A stretch of DNA of 64,000 nt from NCBI GenBank assembly GCA_029941905.1, contig JAPYTQ010000009.1:1-64000 (forward strand). The letters are read 5' to 3'. The stretch is from JAHRVQ01 sp029941905 (lineage in GTDB: Bacteria > Pseudomonadota > Gammaproteobacteria > Pseudomonadales > Azotimanducaceae). The translations under genes and the position numbers were made by a program. Positions 37,101-46,304 of this stretch are shown here, piece after piece (within the stretch, counting starts at the first letter, position 1; every line of letters starts with the position of its first letter). The notes beneath the pieces are model-generated. The model saw nothing but the letters and a program-made list of their open reading frames with translations. It was not told where the DNA came from and ran no database searches.

Positions 37101-37493
37101 AATGCCACCGGTTACGAGGGCGAATCCTATCTAATTTCAACTAAAAAGGACAAGGCAATCCGGTCCTATCTGAAACCTATCAACCAAAACGAAGCCATAC
37201 AAATGATCACCAGCCTTGTTGATCTTTATCAGCAGGGAATCAAAACACCTTTACCATTTTTGCCGGAAACCAGTTTTTCGTTCCTGACGGCGTTGGACAA
37301 GAACAATCAGGATCTCCCTTCTGCCAGGGAGAAAGCATTACAAGATTACACTAGCGAGCAGCCAGGGATGGAGGGACAGAACTATAACTACAATCGATTA
37401 TTCAGTTTCCCCGCTGACTTTAGCGAGCAGTTCGCGACTGTAGCCCATACCATTTATGACCCTCTTCTAAACCACTGGGAGGAGGACAAGTGA
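34191..37493 (+). CDS. recC: Exodeoxyribonuclease V subunit gamma (RecC)
   Basis: A 1100-aa RecC subunit, near the usual 1120 aa. It splits DNA strands and recognises Chi in RecBCD. The N-terminus (TVVVQSFGIGQWLKHQLAER, GIAANINCLLPADLIWQLY) and the middle (FRNPAEYYFRCLGVYFG) are typical. The start is TTG at 34191 (ATG not available before the conserved region) behind a TAGGAT sequence. Its stop overlaps the GTG of recB (GTGA), and recB overlaps recD the same way, giving a tight recC-recB-recD operon. Confidence 0.95.
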   Translation: MLELLQSNNMSALVNTFCQRNGNQVTDPFEATTVVVQSFGIGQWLKHQLAERTGIAANINCLLPADLIWQLYQMFLPQPQLPRESPFSRHLLTWRLMQLLPNCQTTEFEPVQHYLNGTGDSQLRLYQLSEAIAGLYDQYLIYRPDWINQWQSATPEKASGKVPEEESRAEWQWSLWRQILELPGMDKQQHRASLHNTFINRIQRLTNEVPIRLPTDLPNTISVFGLSSLPVMHMQTLQAIAQLTNVDIYFLNPCEHYWGDIVSEKDVAKRSIRQIINASGPLSEDDYLEVGNPLLASFGKQGREFLELLLETPGMAVQERFEPATSLNVLSDIKNDILNLEFGGAPYNVASDETSSPGQRARPGDDSSVQLHCCHSRMREIEVLYDQILGMIDNNNATNKNAIRPVDIIVMAPDIARYAPFIQAVFQGKLYFSITDRPVNQESAVLVAFEKMLNLPDSRLSSTEVMDLLEVPAIRQRFNLDEADLATLIYWVRETGIRWEADGQSKHDKWNVPASDHNTWQFGLKRLLMGFAMQPDKSGLFYQSISPFDVNPGDSQLIGTFCHFVDQLTSYRQRLSQAQTARSWYATLNDMIDDFFVAKDDDEFALNSVRDALTNLTDQTDSCHFDDEVSHPLLRHWLTEQLSNQRHARGFISGGVTFATLVPMRSIPFQVVCLIGMNDREFPREDRPPGFDLMASDYRKGDRSKRNDDRYLFLEALLSAGEHFYISYEGRSLKDNKIKPPSVLVSEFNDYLLRVYGETFVVEHPLQPFNEKYFDNNYPKLKSYSNAWYQALTTRPRDVHFQNTELGGDGGDFELTNLRQLTQFFRNPAEYYFRCLGVYFGQVDFELADTESFQLDSLERYNLAESALEAMVNQQPLDAWEAQVLAGGHVMEGVVGQQHLQKEMTKAASVYEKLTEGLIVTPESVSGTLVTDGLNLEGEVRCFSGQQINYRTGTLRKRQLLHVWLQHLFLNATGYEGESYLISTKKDKAIRSYLKPINQNEAIQMITSLVDLYQQGIKTPLPFLPETSFSFLTALDKNNQDLPSAREKALQDYTSEQPGMEGQNYNYNRLFSFPADFSEQFATVAHTIYDPLLNHWEEDK

Positions 37494-40400
37494 GACCACT
37501 GGTTAGCGAAACTTTCCCCCTCCACGGTCGACGCCTGATAGAGGCCAGTGCCGGTACGGGAAAAACCTATACCATTACCAATCTGTATTTGCGTCTGCTG
37601 CTCGGTAGAGAGGATCCCAGCGGAGAACAAACTCCTCCTGAACGACCGCTCAATACCGCAGAGATACTGGTACTCACGTTTACGATTGCAGCGACCGATG
37701 AACTCCGACAGAGAATAAGGGATCGGGTTGCCATTGCCCGGAATATTTTTTCCGGTGCAGATTCGAAGGATGATTTCGTCCGGCAACTCTTCGATACCAG
37801 CGGCGATATCACCAGAGAAAGAAAACTCTTGAGCGCTGCCTTACAAACCATGGACGAGGCCTCAATCCATACCATCCACGGTTTTTGTGCCCGGGTACTG
37901 ACAGAGCAGTCTTTTGAAACCGGTACACTGTTCAATCAGACCCTGGATGCAGACCGTGACCTGTTGTTACAACAGGCAACGGAAGATTGCTATCGCGCCC
38001 ATATCCTGCCGCTAAAAAGTTTGGAGCGTGAGATAGCACAGACACTATGGCCCAATCCGGATGTGCTGCTGCAGAAAATCAAACCCTTTTTGTTTCGCCA
38101 CAACCTGAAGATGCAACCGGTAGAAAGAGATGTTGACGAAGAACGCCAGGTCCTGGATGACGATATCAATACCTGCAAAAAATTCTGGCTGGATGAGAAT
38201 ATCAGCGAGCTTATTCGCAACAGCAGGTTCCACGGAGGCCGTAAGACCGTATTGCACCTGAACAGAATCGAAGATCACTGCCGCAGCGGATCCCTCGACA
38301 TCAAAATCTGGGAGCCCTGGACGAAAGCATTGCTCAAGTCAGCAACCACATCGAAGACAGTCAAACCTGCGCACCACATTTTCGACCTGATCGAATCAAT
38401 ATGGCAACGGCAACACATTCACAGCCAGATCGAAGTCAATCTGTGGCACCAGGTGATGGCGCATATTCGAGAAAACTTAAAACGTTATAAAGACCAGTTC
38501 GGTCAGTTAACCCTGGACGACCTGCTCACCCGTGTTCATGACGCGCTTTACGCCCATCAGGCAGAAAATCGTGACGAGACTTCCGGAGGTGCTCCTGCAC
38601 ATAACCTCGCCAGGCGACTGCGCAACCGCTACCCCGTCGCGATGATCGATGAATTCCAGGATACTGACGACATCCAGTACGAAATCTTCGGCAGGATCTA
38701 TCCCGATCAACAGGATCACAACCTGTTCTTTATCGGTGACCCTAAACAGGCTATCTACCAGTTCCGTGGCGCCGATATTTATACTTACATCAATGCCAAG
38801 CGACATATTGGTGATGATGTCTTCTCACTCAGCACCAACTGGCGCTCAACGGAACCGTTAGTGGCGGCGGTCAACCATCTATTTCATAAGCAGGACATAT
38901 TCGGCGATGACCAGGACATTCCTTTTGAACCTGCGCTACCCAATCCGATTGCCCGCGCAACCCCGGAGAAATTTGTAGTCAACGGCACCGCACGGGCACC
39001 GATAACGATTGGCACCATTGACGGAGCACTTCGCGTCGACCAGGTTCGTCGCCTGGCGATGAACCACGCCGCTGAAGAAACCGCCTGCCTGCTCAACGAC
39101 GCGGCAGAAGGCAGGGCACAAATCGCAGGCAACAACGTTACCGCCGGGCAAATTGCCTTTCTGGTCAGGGGCTGGCAGGATGCACGCGCTGCACGGCAAG
39201 CCCTGAGCAGCAGGAATATCCGCAGCGTCTATGTCACTCTCGAAAGCGTCCTGCTGTCGGATACGGCGGATGATCTGAAACTCATCCTGCAGGCGGTACT
39301 CGAACCTTCAAATGAACGAACGCTGAAAGCCGCGTTGGCCACAAACCTGATGCAAGCATCAGTATCCGAAATCGACGCATTGAGTCACGATGTGCTGGCC
39401 CAGCAAAGCGTCATCCATGAATTCCATGAATATCATCAACTCTGGGAAACCATGGCCGTTGCGCCGATGATTGAACGCCTTATCATCAAACGACAAATCG
39501 CCGAAAAATGGTTTCACCAGCAGGACGGCGAGCGTCAAATCACCAACCTTCGGCATCTGGCCGAAATATTACAACAACGTTCAACTGTCGCACCGGGCAT
39601 GTTCCGCCTGATCAAATGGTTCAGCCGCGAAAAACAGGCCGCAGAAACCGTCGCAGTGGAAGAACGTCAGTTACGTCTGGAAAGTGACAGGAATCTTGTA
39701 CAGATTGTCACCATGCACGCATCCAAAGGACTGGAATACGATATTGTCATGATTCCAATGGCCGGATTCGTGGCAATGAAGCCCGGCAAGGCAAACCCCG
39801 TTTTGCTACACCAGGCAGTGTCTGGGGAACAAGGTTATCAATCATTCGAAACGATTTTGGACCTGTCCCGGGACCCGCTTTTGCGCGTGGCAGCGTATGA
39901 AGAGAACCTTGCAGAAGATATGCGACTGCTCTACGTAGCAGTTACCCGGGCCAGGTACCATTGCTATCTGGGGCTGCCTTTGGCAAGAAATACGGCAAAA
40001 ACGGCGCTAGGCAAGGCGCTCGCAATACCTGATAAAAAGGAGCAGGACGAAATGGTTGATCACCTGGCATCTCTGCCCAGGGAACTGTTTCAAGTAACGA
40101 GTATCGAAACAGTCAGTCACACGTTGCAGACCGATCATCACTCCATCTCCCATCTGGTAGCACCACCCACAGTACCGCGCATTACTGATCACTGGCGGGT
40201 GCACAGCTACACTGGCTTAAGTCGCTTGATCCAGAATACTGAACAGGAACAAACCCTGCCAATCACTGAACCCGGGTTTTCTGACGACGATGCGGGTGCT
40301 TTGGATACATTACCTTTTAGAACAGCTGATGCAAGAACTGTTGCCATTTCGAGATTCACATTCCCCCGTGGTCCCAGAATCGGCGTCGCGCTGCACGATA

Positions 40401-41059
40401 TGCTTGAAAGTCTGGATTTCAACGCCCAGCAGCAGGAAACAGAAATTGCCGCGCAACGATTATTGGATCGGGTCCCCATAGTGGACAAAGAGAAATGGCT
40501 GACCACCACCGGTCACTGGATCAAGGATATCCTCGGTACAGCCATGAACCAGAATCACCCTTTCGCACTGCAGCAGATACCTCGGAATAAAAGGCTGAAT
40601 GAACTGGAGTTCCACTTTCCCGCCACAGTAACGAACCGGTTTATTGAAACCTTGCAAACGGCCGGATACCTGGATTCAGCGGCGACACTCTCAATCAACA
40701 ATCTAAACGGCATGATGACCGGGTTTATCGATCTTGTTGTAGAACATGAAAACAGATACTACCTGATCGATTACAAATCCAACGACCTGGGACCGGCGCA
40801 GGATGACTATTCAACCGCCTGTCTCTCAGACGCAATCCGGCATCATCAATACGATTTGCAGTATCTAATCTATTGTGTCGCCCTCAACCGTTATCTGGGC
40901 CAACGCCTGGCAGACTATCAATATGATCGCGACTTCGGCGGTGTGTGCTACCTGTTTCTGCGAGGTATGACAGGGCGTGCCGGTGATGGCATTTTCTTCG
41001 ATAAACCGGACCAGCATCTGCTCGAACAGCTCGATCAACTCATGAGCACGCAATCGTGA
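37490..41059 (+). CDS. recB: Exodeoxyribonuclease V subunit beta (RecB)
   Basis: A 1189-aa UvrD-family helicase-nuclease, the motor and only nuclease of RecBCD in double-strand break repair. Walker A is ASAGTGKTYT (about 18-28), motif II VAMIDEFQDTDD (about 383-394) and motif VI LLYVAVTRARYHCYL. The C-terminal nuclease has GFIDLVVEHENRYYLIDYKS (about 1077-1096), including the D-x-K active site. The start is GTG at 37490, preceded by GGAGG and overlapping the recC stop. Confidence 0.97.
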   Translation: MRPLVSETFPLHGRRLIEASAGTGKTYTITNLYLRLLLGREDPSGEQTPPERPLNTAEILVLTFTIAATDELRQRIRDRVAIARNIFSGADSKDDFVRQLFDTSGDITRERKLLSAALQTMDEASIHTIHGFCARVLTEQSFETGTLFNQTLDADRDLLLQQATEDCYRAHILPLKSLEREIAQTLWPNPDVLLQKIKPFLFRHNLKMQPVERDVDEERQVLDDDINTCKKFWLDENISELIRNSRFHGGRKTVLHLNRIEDHCRSGSLDIKIWEPWTKALLKSATTSKTVKPAHHIFDLIESIWQRQHIHSQIEVNLWHQVMAHIRENLKRYKDQFGQLTLDDLLTRVHDALYAHQAENRDETSGGAPAHNLARRLRNRYPVAMIDEFQDTDDIQYEIFGRIYPDQQDHNLFFIGDPKQAIYQFRGADIYTYINAKRHIGDDVFSLSTNWRSTEPLVAAVNHLFHKQDIFGDDQDIPFEPALPNPIARATPEKFVVNGTARAPITIGTIDGALRVDQVRRLAMNHAAEETACLLNDAAEGRAQIAGNNVTAGQIAFLVRGWQDARAARQALSSRNIRSVYVTLESVLLSDTADDLKLILQAVLEPSNERTLKAALATNLMQASVSEIDALSHDVLAQQSVIHEFHEYHQLWETMAVAPMIERLIIKRQIAEKWFHQQDGERQITNLRHLAEILQQRSTVAPGMFRLIKWFSREKQAAETVAVEERQLRLESDRNLVQIVTMHASKGLEYDIVMIPMAGFVAMKPGKANPVLLHQAVSGEQGYQSFETILDLSRDPLLRVAAYEENLAEDMRLLYVAVTRARYHCYLGLPLARNTAKTALGKALAIPDKKEQDEMVDHLASLPRELFQVTSIETVSHTLQTDHHSISHLVAPPTVPRITDHWRVHSYTGLSRLIQNTEQEQTLPITEPGFSDDDAGALDTLPFRTADARTVAISRFTFPRGPRIGVALHDMLESLDFNAQQQETEIAAQRLLDRVPIVDKEKWLTTTGHWIKDILGTAMNQNHPFALQQIPRNKRLNELEFHFPATVTNRFIETLQTAGYLDSAATLSINNLNGMMTGFIDLVVEHENRYYLIDYKSNDLGPAQDDYSTACLSDAIRHHQYDLQYLIYCVALNRYLGQRLADYQYDRDFGGVCYLFLRGMTGRAGDGIFFDKPDQHLLEQLDQLMSTQS

Positions 41060-42912
41060 GCAGTCAGACCGCAATTGACTGGAGAAAGCAATCCGGCGAG
41101 CTTGCTGACATTGACATTTACTTCGCAGAATTTATGGCGGATATCGCAAACACAACCGACCATCAATTAATCAATGCCTTCGCAGAACTTAGTCACGCCC
41201 AACTGAACCAGCATGCCTGTCTGGACATTTCCGGCAGGATTGAACTGGTGCAGAAACTGAAAGACCTGGATTGCGTCACCGAGGTAGATCCACAAGACAA
41301 CAATGTTGCGCATACGCCTCTCGTGCTCACCTGCCAGCATCAGCAGTACAAACTCTATCTCCAGCGTTACCATCAATATGAATCCAACATCGCCAGACAT
41401 TTAATTACTCGAAACAAAACCGTCGATAGTGGCACTGGCTATGTCGATATTCTGGATTTGCTGTTTCCTGATTCTTCCGATACCGAGGTGGATTTTCAAA
41501 AAGTTGCGGCATTCCAGTGTGTCACGAGACAGCTCACGATCATTACCGGTGGACCCGGGACCGGAAAGAGCAGCACCGTCGTGAAAATCCTGGCGGCGAT
41601 GATAGATCAGCAACCTGATCTTAAGGTGAAACTCGCAGCACCTACAGGCAAAGCCGCTGCAAGGCTGGGTGAGTCCATAAAGAGTGCACTTTCATCGTTA
41701 CCTGGCGAGTTGGGTGACAAGGTGCGGTCAGATGTCAGTACAATTCATCGCCTGCTCGGCATGCGTGGTGACGGTCACTCATTCCGCCACGACCAGCAAA
41801 ATCCAATCTCAGTGGATCTGTTGGTCCTGGACGAAGTTTCCATGATCGACCTCGCCATGTTCGACAGGACCCTGGATGCGCTTCCCGCCACAACAAGGCT
41901 GATCTTGCTGGGAGACCCGGGTCAGTTACCCTCGGTTGATAACGGCGCCGTTCTTGATGACCTGTGCAAGCTGGGAGTCAACTACGATGAATCATTCGCT
42001 GAAATGGTTGAAACAAACTTATCAGTCAGACTGCCAACCAATCTACCTGAGGGGCAGGAAAGTAACCATAAACTCTGCAATGCAATCTGCCGGTTAACCA
42101 AAAGCTATCGTTTCGACGACGATACTGGCATTGGGGCTCTGGCGCAGGCAATCAGGGACGACCACACACCTCAATTCACCGACAATGAACAGGTAAGATT
42201 CATTGTTGATTATTCCCCGAATAGCCTCGTTGAGGACATGCTGGCGCAGTACCAGACGTACCTGACCCTGGTGCAGTCTGAAGCACCAGCCAGGCAACTG
42301 ATCGAAGCATTCGAACAGGTTCGAATCTTGTCCCCAGGGCGTGATGGCGAATATGGGGTTATCGCACTCAACACCAGTATCGAAGCGCATATTCACCCCA
42401 ACCGGGGTATGAACCCCTACTATCACGGCAAACCCATCATCATCACCCGGAACGATTACAATCTTCGCCTGTTTAATGGCGACATTGGGATATGTGTCAA
42501 CAACCGGAAAGGAGAAATTGAAGTTGCCTTCAAGGGCGAGGATGGCGAAATTGACTACTACCTGGCGTCACGACTGCCACCTTTTGAAACCTGTTTCGTG
42601 ATGACCGTGCACAAGGCACAGGGATCAGAATTCAGTCGTGTGAGTCTGGTACTACCCAATGACCTGAATGAAATCGAGGAGTTGGCCAACAGGAATCTAA
42701 TTTACACGGCGATTACAAGAACGAGCCAGTTTCTTTCAATCTACTCGAGTACAGAAAATCTACATCGCTGTCTGCGAGCCCGGTCGGCGCGATTCGGAGG
42801 CATGACGGAACGTTTTCTTCAACCTTCCATCATTGAAGCCTCCTCCATTGAAGCTTCCAGCAGTGAAGGCAGTTACAAAGTTAACGAGCAACTGGGTCTG
42901 TTTGATGAGTGA
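41056..42912 (+). CDS. recD: Exodeoxyribonuclease V subunit alpha (RecD)
   Basis: A 618-aa SF1B helicase subunit. Walker A GGPGTGKSSTVVKI (about 169-182), motif II VLDEVSMID, LILLGDPGQLPSV, and the C-terminal FVMTVHKAQGSEF and YTAITRT motifs are present. The start is GTG at 41056 overlapping recB stop (GTGA). The C-terminus carries three 5-aa repeats (IIEAS, SIEAS, SSEGS) before a final acidic EQLGLFDE. The 3' end overlaps the convergent META-domain lipoprotein gene by 32 bp. Confidence 0.96.
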   Translation: MSSQTAIDWRKQSGELADIDIYFAEFMADIANTTDHQLINAFAELSHAQLNQHACLDISGRIELVQKLKDLDCVTEVDPQDNNVAHTPLVLTCQHQQYKLYLQRYHQYESNIARHLITRNKTVDSGTGYVDILDLLFPDSSDTEVDFQKVAAFQCVTRQLTIITGGPGTGKSSTVVKILAAMIDQQPDLKVKLAAPTGKAAARLGESIKSALSSLPGELGDKVRSDVSTIHRLLGMRGDGHSFRHDQQNPISVDLLVLDEVSMIDLAMFDRTLDALPATTRLILLGDPGQLPSVDNGAVLDDLCKLGVNYDESFAEMVETNLSVRLPTNLPEGQESNHKLCNAICRLTKSYRFDDDTGIGALAQAIRDDHTPQFTDNEQVRFIVDYSPNSLVEDMLAQYQTYLTLVQSEAPARQLIEAFEQVRILSPGRDGEYGVIALNTSIEAHIHPNRGMNPYYHGKPIIITRNDYNLRLFNGDIGICVNNRKGEIEVAFKGEDGEIDYYLASRLPPFETCFVMTVHKAQGSEFSRVSLVLPNDLNEIEELANRNLIYTAITRTSQFLSIYSSTENLHRCLRARSARFGGMTERFLQPSIIEASSIEASSSEGSYKVNEQLGLFDE

Positions 42913-43810
42913 ATCGCAATTGCCCGAATTCATCGCCGTCTTGATAGTAAAGCACCAGATCCCCAAAACTGAATCCGAATTGTTTTGATTTCTGTAACAG
43001 CGACAGAAAGCGCATTTCAATTTCCATTGCTGGCCCCGGACACAGCATTCTCGTTCCAGCTGGCATCCCTGTGGAAAAGTTGTAGGGTTCGGTGTTCTCT
43101 ATGGTAGCAAAGTAACGATTACATCCTGATGAGCCGCTTATTCTTCCTTCAGCAAAAACCGCGGTGATCTCAACACCATCCGGCACCGGATCATCGGTTG
43201 CAAATTCCATCAGTCTCCAATCGACGCGCTCCAAATCTGTAAGGGACAAGTTCCCGCGTTCAACGTCAGCTGTCCGCACAAGTGAGCTATTTTCGAATCT
43301 GAATCTGAGCTGACGATGGGTTGTGCCGCAACACAAGGGTTCATTTTTCCCGGTAGCGACGATTTCGACGATAAGATCAGCAGCGTCAATTTTCAGCGAC
43401 CTTACCTGAATACGATCACCCAGTAGAACAGTGTCAATATTCTCCAATTGCCCACCCCTGCCGCCAACCAACGCCAGGTAGGTTGCAGTGCCACTGCCAC
43501 CGGAATTCTCCACCAGAAAGACAACGGTTTCATTGATGCCATCATCATTCAAATCACCGTTGATCTGTAGTCTGGTAACGAGCGCAACCCTGGGTCTTGA
43601 ACCGCCACCTTCAACAAATGAAGGACCTTCATACACGCCATTCTCTAACAGCACTAAATCTTCGTATACCCCGCCGTATTTCATGTTTTTCAGATTCCCA
43701 GGGGAAACAGTTTGACTGCCACAGGCGGACAGCTCCACCAACAGAACCGCCAGAACCAGGATGGTGGCTGGGTGAAAGTCCAATTTTCGCGTATCATTCG
43801 CAGGGTTCAT
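42881..43810 (-). CDS. META/HslJ-domain lipoprotein
   Basis: 309 aa. A lipoprotein signal (ATILVLAVLLVELSAC) precedes a beta-rich middle part containing a DLNDDGINETVVFLVENSGG calcium-binding-like segment. The C-terminal META (HslJ-like) domain is about 215-305: DWRLMEFATDD, GRISGSSGCNRYFA and GTRMLCPGPAMEIEMRFLSLL. META-domain lipoproteins are linked to stress and outer-membrane maintenance; function here is inferred only. Start ATG 43810 is preferred over 43828 for a normal signal peptide, although neither has a clear ribosome binding site. It overlaps recD's 3' end by 32 bp (convergent). Confidence 0.78.
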   Translation of the reverse strand: MNPANDTRKLDFHPATILVLAVLLVELSACGSQTVSPGNLKNMKYGGVYEDLVLLENGVYEGPSFVEGGGSRPRVALVTRLQINGDLNDDGINETVVFLVENSGGSGTATYLALVGGRGGQLENIDTVLLGDRIQVRSLKIDAADLIVEIVATGKNEPLCCGTTHRQLRFRFENSSLVRTADVERGNLSLTDLERVDWRLMEFATDDPVPDGVEITAVFAEGRISGSSGCNRYFATIENTEPYNFSTGMPAGTRMLCPGPAMEIEMRFLSLLQKSKQFGFSFGDLVLYYQDGDEFGQLRFTHQTDPVAR

Positions 43811-43858
43811 AAGGTACGGGCCTGTCACGCTTCGAAGTCAGATAGCCCAGTGTAACGC

Positions 43859-44527
43859 ATGCGAATATCCCATCTTCCATTTATCAAAATTTGCTGTATC
43901 ACCAGTATGGATGAAGCGAACCGTGCAATTTCTGCGGGTGCATCCGCACTTGGGCTTGTTTCCTCAATGCCCAGTGGCCCCGGGGTTATCGATGATTTGT
44001 TGATCGCCAGGATTGTTGCATCAGTTCCTCCACCGGTGGCTACTTTTCTGTTAACCGCACACCGGGATGCGGCTTCAATAATAAACCAGCACCGCCTCTG
44101 CCAGACTTCGACCATTCAACTGGTTGATAGTGTCGAGTTATCTGAGCTTCAGAAACTACGTTCAAATCTAACGGGCATCAAAATTGTTCAGGTCATACAC
44201 GTTACTGATGACAGCTGCGTGGAAAAGGCGTTGGCAGTATCGAGCCTGGTTGATGCAATACTCCTGGATTCCGGAAACCAGAATCTTTTAGTCAAGGAAC
44301 TTGGGGGAACCGGGAGAACCCACGACTGGGATTTAAGTCGACGTATTCGAGATGAAGTCAACAGTCCCGTATTTCTGGCGGGCGGCCTGAACGAATCCAA
44401 TATTGCAACTGCTATTCGCGCGGTACAACCCTTCGGCCTGGACTTGTGTAGTAGTGTTCGCACCGGAGATAGGCTTGATGATCAAAAATTAGCGACATTC
44501 TTCGAGGCAGTAAAGCAAGCAGAGTAA
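43859..44527 (+). CDS. TrpF-like (phosphoribosylanthranilate isomerase fold) paralogue
   Basis: A 222-aa TIM barrel clearly related to PRAI. The N-terminal Cys motif reads KICCIT rather than the usual KICGIT. The catalytic Asp is kept in ILLDSG, and GGTGRTHDW and FLAGGLNESNI (phosphate-binding) are present. The usual SPR loop after the first strand is replaced by SSMPSGPGVI, so the anthranilate-ribotide pocket differs. The gene is not in a trp operon: neighbours are the lipoprotein (divergent) and a Tat hydrolase 70 bp downstream. I would therefore call it a PRAI-like protein, not trpF. Start ATG 43859, without a strong ribosome binding site. Confidence 0.8.
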   Translation: MRISHLPFIKICCITSMDEANRAISAGASALGLVSSMPSGPGVIDDLLIARIVASVPPPVATFLLTAHRDAASIINQHRLCQTSTIQLVDSVELSELQKLRSNLTGIKIVQVIHVTDDSCVEKALAVSSLVDAILLDSGNQNLLVKELGGTGRTHDWDLSRRIRDEVNSPVFLAGGLNESNIATAIRAVQPFGLDLCSSVRTGDRLDDQKLATFFEAVKQAE

Positions 44528-44597
44528 GTCTTGGGTTGCACCCGCTGATCGCTGGCTTATACTCTCAGTCACAGCCAACAATCCGGGGAACAAACAC

Positions 44598-45476
44598 ATG
44601 TGTGATGAAGATACCGTCGAAGACGACAAAAAGTATCTGCGCAAACCAGGCAACCTGTCTCGCAGAGAATTCAACATGCTAACCACAGGTGCGGCACTCG
44701 CACTGCTGTTGCCTCGCTCCGCCAATGCAATGGATGTGATTGAGTCTGATGTCACTGTGAAAACACCCGATGGTATGGCCGATTGCCTGTTTGTACATCC
44801 CGCCAAAGGCAAGCATCCAGGCGTGATCATCTGGCCGGATGTTTTGGGTTTGCGCCCGGCGTTTCGGTTGATGGGCAAACGTCTCGCAGAATCAGGGTAT
44901 TCCGTATTGGTGGTTAATCCCTATTACCGCAGTGCGAAATCCCCCGTCATATCCGAAGGTGCGAGTTTCGGAGATGAAGCCACCCGCAACATCGTTCTGC
45001 CTATGGCTCGACAACTCTCTGCAACAACACATATGACCGATGCCAGGGCTTTCGTCAGCTTTCTCGATCAGCAAAAACCCGTGGATACCAATCGCAAAAT
45101 AGGCACAACAGGCTACTGCATGGGCGGACCCATCACCATGCGAACCGCCGCCGCGGTGCCTGACCGGATTGGGGCCGGGGCCTCTTTTCACGGCGGCAGG
45201 CTGGTCACTGACAACGAGGACAGCCCGCACCTGCAGGTGCCTACCATGAAAGCACAATTTCTGTTCGCGATCGCCGCAAACGATGATGAACGGGATCCCG
45301 AGTCAAAAAATGTACTTCGGAAAGCCTACGCCAGTGCCGGACTGGCCGCAGAAATAGAAGTTTATGATGGCGCGATGCATGGCTGGTGCCCGCCGGATTC
45401 GCGTGTTTACAATAAGAAACAGGCCGAGCGCGCCTGGGCAAGGCTGTTGGTTTTATTTGAGACTGCGTTGGCTTGA
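44598..45476 (+). CDS. Tat-targeted dienelactone-hydrolase family protein
   Basis: A 292-aa alpha/beta hydrolase. A twin-arginine signal (NLSRREFNMLTTGAALALLL, about 19-38) is followed by a DLH domain with WPDVLGLRPAFR, the Cys nucleophile elbow GYCMGGP (about 174-180) and a C-terminal DGAMHGWCPP (catalytic His). Classical DLH cleaves dienelactones in chloroaromatic degradation, but family members accept many esters. Start ATG with GGGGAAC upstream. It is followed by the proton-channel operon 72 bp downstream. Confidence 0.86.
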   Translation: MCDEDTVEDDKKYLRKPGNLSRREFNMLTTGAALALLLPRSANAMDVIESDVTVKTPDGMADCLFVHPAKGKHPGVIIWPDVLGLRPAFRLMGKRLAESGYSVLVVNPYYRSAKSPVISEGASFGDEATRNIVLPMARQLSATTHMTDARAFVSFLDQQKPVDTNRKIGTTGYCMGGPITMRTAAAVPDRIGAGASFHGGRLVTDNEDSPHLQVPTMKAQFLFAIAANDDERDPESKNVLRKAYASAGLAAEIEVYDGAMHGWCPPDSRVYNKKQAERAWARLLVLFETALA

Positions 45477-45548
45477 CCTGACGCACAACTGACATTTCAG
45501 GACATCATGTCCGGAGCCTATCGTTCATAACACAAAAGGAAGCCACTT

Positions 45549-46304
45549 TTGAGAAACAGCGGCCCACTGGCAGAGCATCGTCTGCTGCTGAGAGCACTCA
45601 TACTGACGAGCCTGATATTGTTTGGGTTCTTTCTGCTGGGAGAGCGCGGATACTTAACCCTGACCCTGGAGAGTGACAGGAGCCAGATCTCCTACATCAT
45701 CCTGAGTATGTATGCGCTACTGAGCATTCACTGGCTTTACCTGGTATTTGACTTGTCTCATGCACAAAAGCTCATCGACAGGGCCCAGCCACTACTGGAA
45801 GAAGCAAACACCGACAGCCTCACCCTGGAAGATAACCAGGTATGTATAGATAAGAAGGCCCTGGCGGATGGACTCTTCTCGGAGTATTTACGGGATCTGT
45901 TGAAAAAGTCAAACAATGCGCAAAACGGGCATTTCGAGCATAGTATTTTGCTCGAGGCATTGGGTGAGAGGCTTATGGCCAAGCACTCGTTTGGTCACTA
46001 TGCCAGTGATGTACTGTTAAAACTTGGATTGTTAGGGACGATTATCGGATTCATTATGATGTTGACTCCGGTTGGGGAACTCACGGATTTTGATCCCAAT
46101 GTACTGCAGCAACTGTTGGGGCAGATGAGTGGTGGCATGGCCGTTGCTCTTTTCACTACTCTTGCGGGTCTGGTTACCAGCACATTGCTGGGTTTGCAAT
46201 ACCAGTTGCTGGATGTGGCATCCGTCAGGTTTGTTGATCGTGTTGCTACCTGTGTTGAGGTTCTCGTGGTACCTCTTCTGACTCAAGAGACTGAGGCGCC
46301 GTGA
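45549..46304 (+). CDS. MotA/TolQ/ExbB-family proton-channel protein
   Basis: A 251-aa inner-membrane protein. It has four hydrophobic segments (about 13-31, 48-67, 155-174, 194-216) with a large cytoplasmic part between TM2 and TM3. The last two carry the MotA/TolQ/ExbB signature: LLGTIIGFIMML and GGMAVALFTTLAGLVTSTLL. It should form the pentameric stator part of a proton-driven machine. The start is TTG at 45549 with AAGGA 9 nt upstream. The stop overlaps the GTG of the next gene (GTGA). No tonB, tolA, pal, motB or flagellar gene is nearby, so the partner is probably the downstream gene. Confidence 0.85.
   Translation: MRNSGPLAEHRLLLRALILTSLILFGFFLLGERGYLTLTLESDRSQISYIILSMYALLSIHWLYLVFDLSHAQKLIDRAQPLLEEANTDSLTLEDNQVCIDKKALADGLFSEYLRDLLKKSNNAQNGHFEHSILLEALGERLMAKHSFGHYASDVLLKLGLLGTIIGFIMMLTPVGELTDFDPNVLQQLLGQMSGGMAVALFTTLAGLVTSTLLGLQYQLLDVASVRFVDRVATCVEVLVVPLLTQETEAP

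Noticed and set aside
34191..42912. AddAB or phage recombination genes instead of RecBCD
   Set aside because: Gene order, lengths, Walker motifs and the RecB-type nuclease at the C-terminus of the second protein all fit RecC-RecB-RecD.
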